Positions 59,081-64,000 of a stretch of DNA of 64,000 bases are shown here, piece by piece; the stretch's first letter is position 1, and the number at the start of each line of letters is the position of its first letter. The stretch covers positions 12,358,585 through 12,422,584 of the forward strand of contig JAKOON010000012.1 in assembly GCA_022577435.1 (NCBI GenBank). Direction: 5' to 3'. The translations under genes and the position numbers were made by a program. The notes under the pieces are model-generated. The model had not been told where the DNA came from and made no database searches. It was given only the letters and a program-made list of their open reading frames with translations. Origin of the DNA: Embiotoca jacksoni. Taxonomy: Eukaryota > Chordata > Actinopteri > Embiotocidae.

Positions 59081-59500
59081 TTTCTTACAGCGAGGCCCCT
59101 AATCTGCTAGACTATGGGAGAAACAGAGAGTGGTCTGCTCTCTAATTCGACAGAGAAGCGAGGCTTGAAACAGCACAATTAAAAAGATACTGTTGTGTTT
59201 ACACTCGCCGGCCTGTGTAACTGCTGAATGGGGGACATAAACAGCTTAGCTGCAGCCAGTGTAAGTGGCCTGCGTGGGCCTCCTCCTGCTGAATGCGAGA
59301 AGAGCTACTGTATTCTGTCACACCGCATTTGACAGGAATTGGAAATGTGGTGCATTATGCGCTGCCCACAATAAACCTTGTGTTGTTTGAAAAGCCGGCA
59401 TTAGACAGCAGAATGCTGGCATCACAGAAGGGAAATAATTTGATCTTGTCTAATCTGGCTGAGGGGGGAAATATTGTAATCCCTTCCGTGCTGTGTGATT
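59080..59500. promoter_or_regulatory. candidate conserved non-coding element
   Basis: About 420 bp of balanced low-repeat sequence with CACAATTAAAAAGATACTG, CGGCATTAGACAGCAGAATG, AATAATTTGATCTTGTCTAA and TAATCC at 59477-59482. It ends where GT-rich sequence begins. Confidence 0.35.
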
Positions 59501-59744
59501 GCACATGTGCCTGTGCCTGTATCTTACTGTGTGTTTGTGCAAGTTTGTGTATGTGCACTCATGTGGGATTGTGCATATGCATTTGTTTCAATCCAGCAGA
59601 GAGGTTTCTGAAAGCATAATTCTGTTATTTGGTCCTTTGTGTGAAATTGTTGATATTGCCTTTTCTGTTGCTGAGGTTCCCACAGGTGTTTCTCACACTG
59701 CAGGATATAACATGAGACCGAGGTGGAAATCCATTGTACAGACA

Positions 59745-59783
<39 letters not shown>
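59745..59783. repeat. (CA)n microsatellite
   Basis: About 19 perfect CA units. Confidence 0.97.
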
Positions 59784-59786
<3 letters not shown>

Positions 59787-59904
59787 TGCAGGCCCATTGG
59801 AGCTCCATTGTAAAAGCTTCTGCTTTTATGAGGAGTGCAGATGCAAATCCTCACATTCCCTGTGATATGTCTTTGGCATCCTGTTGTCTTTATCTTTGAT
59901 CACC

Positions 59905-60160
59905 CATCTTCTGGGAAGTGATGAGCGCTGAGAGCCAGAAATCTCAAACAACAGACACATTAGGCCACTTGTACTTATACCCGTACGGAAACAATGGACC
60001 TGTGTCAGGGCGATTGCTTCCCCCAGCGACTCTCATGGAAGGCTTTGAAAATAAAAAAAATAAAAAAACTTTCCGTTTCATACAAGCCTGTCCCATCTTT
60101 CACCGCCATTGTTGTTCCTCTTTGATAACAGGCTTGAACAAAACCCAATACTAATCTCAC
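59905..60160. promoter_or_regulatory. candidate conserved non-coding element
   Basis: Unique sequence with AACAATGG, CTTGTACTTATACCCGTACG, TTTGATAACAGGCTTGAAC and an A-rich AAATAAAAAAAATAAAAAAA core. I see no coding signature. Confidence 0.28.
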
Positions 60161-60194
60161 ATGCTTTCATTCATTATGATCCTGGATCATAAAA

Positions 60195-60430
60195 ATGGAC
60201 ATTTTTGGATTGTTGTCGAACCCAACTCTTTGTTGCTTTTTTATCATGCCAACATTTTCTGTTCATTTGTCTTTGTTTGCTGTTTTGTTTGAGGAAAACT
60301 GCTGTATAGTCATAACCGCGCGATGGGTAATAGGTGTTGTGAGAGAGGGGCCTTTTCTCACTTTGTCCTTGTTGCTGGAGGGATCGGGGGACTGATTAGC
60401 AGGGCGCACTCACCCAGGGAGAGGAGACAA
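60195..60430. promoter_or_regulatory. candidate conserved non-coding element
   Basis: T-rich left half with repeated TTTGTTT/TTGTTTGC forkhead-like words, then GTCATAACCGCGCGATGGG, an unusual CpG cluster, and CTGATTAGCAGGGCGCAC. Confidence 0.28.
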
Positions 60431-61230
60431 TGAACAGAGTAGATTGTCTTGTGTACGACGATAAACTAAGAGGCTCATTATTATCTGCAGAGTGATAAAC
60501 CACATGGATGGTTCAGATATAACGCTTAGACAGCTGCTGTGTGGTTTGGTCTCAGGCTTCAATCTCAACGCATTCTGCTGGATTAAAGCATGAAGTTTTG
60601 CTGAAATCACTGTAATAGTTTTCAGATGCAGTCAACAACTACTTTGTGGAGCTAATCATATCAAGAAGCAACAACTAACCATTACCATAATATAAACATT
60701 ATACTTTGCTGTTTACTGATGCAGAAAATGTACTTTTCCACTTTACAATTTGTGTTTGATTCTGCTTTTCCTACCACAACGCTTTGTCTAATTGTTTATA
60801 CTAAGTTCTGAGCAAATTTAGTTGTAGTCTTATGAATAAAACTTGGTCTAGTTTAGAATTAAAACAGGTTGGAGAAACTAAAACTGCCAGAAGTAACAAG
60901 CACATATTCTTTCAGGCATTAAAAACACAGTTTCCAAAAATGAAATTAAACTCTTCTTATCTAGGTATTTGTCCAATCCTGCTTTCTTGAAATACCCCAA
61001 CCAAGTGCAAGAGTTGTGTGACTTATTTACCTGTCCAGCCTCACTGTGTACAGCGTTGTCAACAAGATGTTCGCACTCAAAGGGGAAAATAACTGCAAAT
61101 ATAAACATGGTGAGGTACATCTTGAGCTGGAACAAACCTGCTTTTCTGACAGCTTGACAGTCACCTGAGGGTGAAACAGATTCCGAAATCACTGTCCAAC
61201 CGGCCACACATTGTCTTGCTTCGTCTGACT

Positions 61231-61233
<3 letters not shown>

Positions 61234-61310
<77 letters not shown>
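61234..61310. repeat. (CA)n microsatellite
   Basis: About 38 uninterrupted units. Confidence 0.98.
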
Positions 61311-61311
<1 letters not shown>

Positions 61312-63204
61312 CTGTCCGCAGAGGGGCCGAGCAGGAAAAGAGGCCGTCTTTGGCTGTGCAGCTGTACGGTCAAGCAGAAATATCTGGATGTTTCCCCTCC
61401 AGCAAACTGCGAGTATCAGTGGTGACAGACAGACAGGCTGACAGTCAAGTCTCTCTCTCTTCCTTATATACACACAGATGCATGCGCACACACAAAGAGC
61501 ACAGTGATTGACATACAGATGGACAAACAAGACTGATGAACAAGGACACACATTCTGTACATTAAACGCAGGCAGAGAGACACACAAAGACACAGTGGTG
61601 CAGATTCCCTTTGGACACACACACACACACTTAATTCCTTCATGTTATATTTTAAGGCACAGATTATTGACAGAAACTGGTCCTTGTAACTTGGCAACTT
61701 GCAACTGTAACTGATACCAGCTTTGCATGTAGGTTTGCCCATGTTTTAGCTATTAAAATGCAGACAATATAAATGTTTTACATTATCTTATTAAAGTAGC
61801 TGTTTTAAAAAGACAACTGTGAAAATGTTGACCAGCTCTGAGCCTTAACATCATATTTAAATTCAAGTTTTTCAATTTCATGTTCTCCTCCAGTTCTGTA
61901 ATTCTGCTTTCAAACCATAGAGGTCACTGTTGCTTTATATTCTACTTCACTGATTGGCTCTATGTAAACCTCTGCTCATCCTGTTCAAAGTATCTAAGGT
62001 ATTTGGTTTTCAGATCCTGGCTGTTGCACACATGAGAGAGTGATCGAGTTGTAAGGCAGCATAAGTACTTGAAGCACAACCTCAAACTAACCCCAAGCAC
62101 TTAATGCTGGCTTTGTGTGGTTAAACTTGCAACAAGAAACATAACCGGCATTATAGAAGAAAAATGCAGCTCTCTCAAAACCACAAAACCAAACACTGGG
62201 AAAAAAAACAAAAAACTCACATACATGTGCACAGGTATTAGTATTAAAATGTAACCTTTTAAAAAGACCCACAACGTTAAAAGAAAGACAGAAAAAAAGT
62301 ATCCGAACTTCCAAATGGAACACAAGTATGGTCATTCAACGTAAGCATAACAGAAAAACTACTAACACAAGCAATCTATTTTAATACCCAGCTACATGCT
62401 AGCAGGCCCTACAATGGCAGGCAATGAAAACTACTAGAAATAGTATTTTTAGCAGCCACAGCATGCAAAATAGCCAAAGCGGAGAGCCCGACTTTACCCC
62501 TTAAGGGACAAATGGGTCAAACTCAGCAACGGTGGCTGAAGTCCTTTCCGAACAACATAACAGCAGCATCAAACTGCAGTCATTATTTCAGATACAAGGG
62601 ATGGTGATGTTTTTAAATGTTAACCAACTGATCCTGAAGTGCAACCTCAATTAAACAAATACTTAAGCAGAGCTTCTAAAAGTGACCGCAAAAAGCTTTG
62701 TGATTTGAAGATGAAAACAAGTTGGAATTCATGTCCTGACAGGAACTCCAGCTTTGGGCGAAAGTTTTGTTTTTCTCTGTGTAGCTCACACGCATCTCTG
62801 TCATTATACATCATCTGTGTACTTCCTTGGAAAAACAGTGATCTATACACTGGCTGTCATAAAACGCAGTTTGTACCATGGTCATGAATGTTTTTTTTTG
62901 TTAGTTACAAAGGTCTCCAGTGTGATCAAACACAATCTTGCACACACACTAACCCACTTCTAACCCTGTCTGCCATACATACACACTCAGGCAATCAGAC
63001 ACACAAGTGTGTGTGTCTTGTGTGTGTGAAGCCTCCATAACTCAGACAGGCTGTGTAAAAGTATACAAAGTGTGTAAGTGTCCGTGGGACATGCTAAGCA
63101 AGTTCAACACACCTCTATACACGTTGACAACCATGCCCACATTTAACACATGAACTGCAAGTGCCAAATGTTCAGGCTCTGCTGGTTTGTTCTGGGGGTT
63201 TGCG

Positions 63205-63210
<6 letters not shown>

Positions 63211-63246
<36 letters not shown>
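63211..63246. repeat. (CA)n microsatellite
   Basis: 18 perfect units. Confidence 0.97.
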
Positions 63247-63249
<3 letters not shown>

Positions 63250-63510
63250 ACACACCCAGTGTCTCCTGGAGGAACTCACTAGAGACTTTGTGGCTTGGCA
63301 TTTGGCCCATTAACATTCTATTTCCTTTCTGGCCCTCTCTGCTGAAGTCTCATTTCCATCGCCTGACAAACACAAAGGCAGGATCCTCCCTGCCCACTGA
63401 ATCTGTTAAAATAAATAAATAAATCTCCACTCTGCTGTACATCAGTTAATTATCTGTTTCACTGAGTGGCAGACTGTCTCTACCTTACCTTCTGCCTGCG
63501 TGTTTCCTCC

Positions 63511-63519
63511 CGCGCGCGC

Positions 63520-63560
<41 letters not shown>
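63511..63560. repeat. (CG)4 followed by (CA)n
   Basis: CGCGCGCGCACACG followed by about 18 CA units, a purely alternating pyrimidine-purine tract of about 50 bp. Confidence 0.96.
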
Positions 63561-63563
<3 letters not shown>

Positions 63564-63589
63564 CCAGAGAGGGAGGGAAAAAGAAAAAG

Positions 63590-63990
63590 ATGGCAGACTG
63601 CCACAGTGGCTTTCAATGTGAACTTGTTTAGTCAAAATAACGAGTCGGAGCATTATGAAAGACTGCAATTAGGTGTTGCTGAACAATTGTGCAAAAGAGT
63701 GAGTGACTGCATGGCATACTCCTGACTTACCTTGTTAAAATGTCCTTAGGGTGAGTTGGCATGTCACTCAGGCTGTAATGCGTTACACCTAGCGGGGGAG
63801 TTTTAAGTCATTTTGGCATGTAATTATCAAAGGAACACTTTGTGATAGATGGCAGAGTCAACGACAGAGAGATCAAGTGAGCAGGAGGAAAAGAGAGAGT
63901 GAGACACCCAGGCTGAACCTCATCATAATTAGAGGATTCCTCTGACTTTGATCCAGCGCACAAGAGTTTTTCTCATGAATCCTTTTTAAA
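63590..63990. promoter_or_regulatory. candidate conserved non-coding element at right edge
   Basis: Low-repeat sequence with GTAATGCGTTACACCTAGCG, a TAATTA (63821-63826) overlapping a TCF/LEF word ATCAAAGG (63826-63833), and CTTTGTGATAG. It may continue past the window. Confidence 0.35.
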
Positions 63991-64000
63991 GCTGATATAT

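Larger units (their letters stand above)
60430..63590. other. gene-free stretch with CA arrays
   Basis: AT-rich sequence. The only structured content recognised is the dinucleotide arrays listed separately. Confidence 0.55.

Noticed and set aside
60878..61309. 143-codon frame beginning with repeated Cys-Val
   Set aside because: Its start is the translation of a CA/GT microsatellite; the rest matches nothing known.
31700..64000. mrpl36, ndufs6 or irx exons
   Set aside because: I looked for these expected syntenic neighbours and saw no matching translated blocks.
1..64000. CRISPR arrays, tRNA or rRNA genes
   Set aside because: No regularly spaced repeats with unique spacers and no cloverleaf or rRNA-like sequence were seen; the tandem arrays are simple microsatellites.

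Overview
The window is vertebrate nuclear DNA, almost certainly from a ray-finned (teleost) fish. The evidence is GT-AG spliced genes with small exons, AT-rich introns, very many long CA/GT, GA and trinucleotide microsatellites, LINE 3-prime tails of a kind common in fish, and the gene pair slc6a3-lpcat1, which is also adjacent in human (5p15.33). It is not bacterial: there are no operons, and almost every uninterrupted reading frame is a chance ORF.

Two protein-coding genes are supported, both on the minus strand. At the left edge are the first two coding exons of the dopamine transporter slc6a3 (919-1692); the rest of the gene lies beyond position 1. About 5.7 kb of intergenic DNA follows, which must hold the slc6a3 promoter. 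Then comes a complete lpcat1 (lysophosphatidylcholine acyltransferase 1). Its 14 coding exons lie between 31107 (start) and 10785 (stop), all GT-AG and all phase-consistent, and they give a 550-residue protein. A 3-prime UTR probably runs on to about 7.4 kb. The lpcat1 start lies beside a CpG-rich, GGA-repeat-rich region (about 31110-31700) with an NRF1-type palindrome.

The right half (about 31.7-64 kb) has no gene I can support. It contains microsatellites, two MITE-like elements with terminal inverted repeats, and several low-repeat stretches rich in homeodomain, PBX/MEIS, SOX and TCF-like words that look like conserved non-coding elements. In other vertebrates the Iroquois (IRX4-IRX2-IRX1) cluster lies on this side of LPCAT1, so I infer, without proof, that this is part of an Iroquois regulatory landscape.

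The most unexpected item is a 151-bp plus-strand stretch inside lpcat1 intron 10 that encodes, without interruption, an armadillo-repeat piece of beta-catenin/plakoglobin. It keeps an intron-like acceptor at its left edge and has what looks like a broken donor at its right edge. This suggests a stray exon copied as genomic DNA. Other structures worth attention are a perfect 54-bp AT palindrome, an apparently extra intron in the slc6a3 N-terminal coding region, a coding AAG microsatellite in lpcat1 exon 1, and a GA/CT microsatellite that forms the splice acceptor tract of lpcat1 exon 2.
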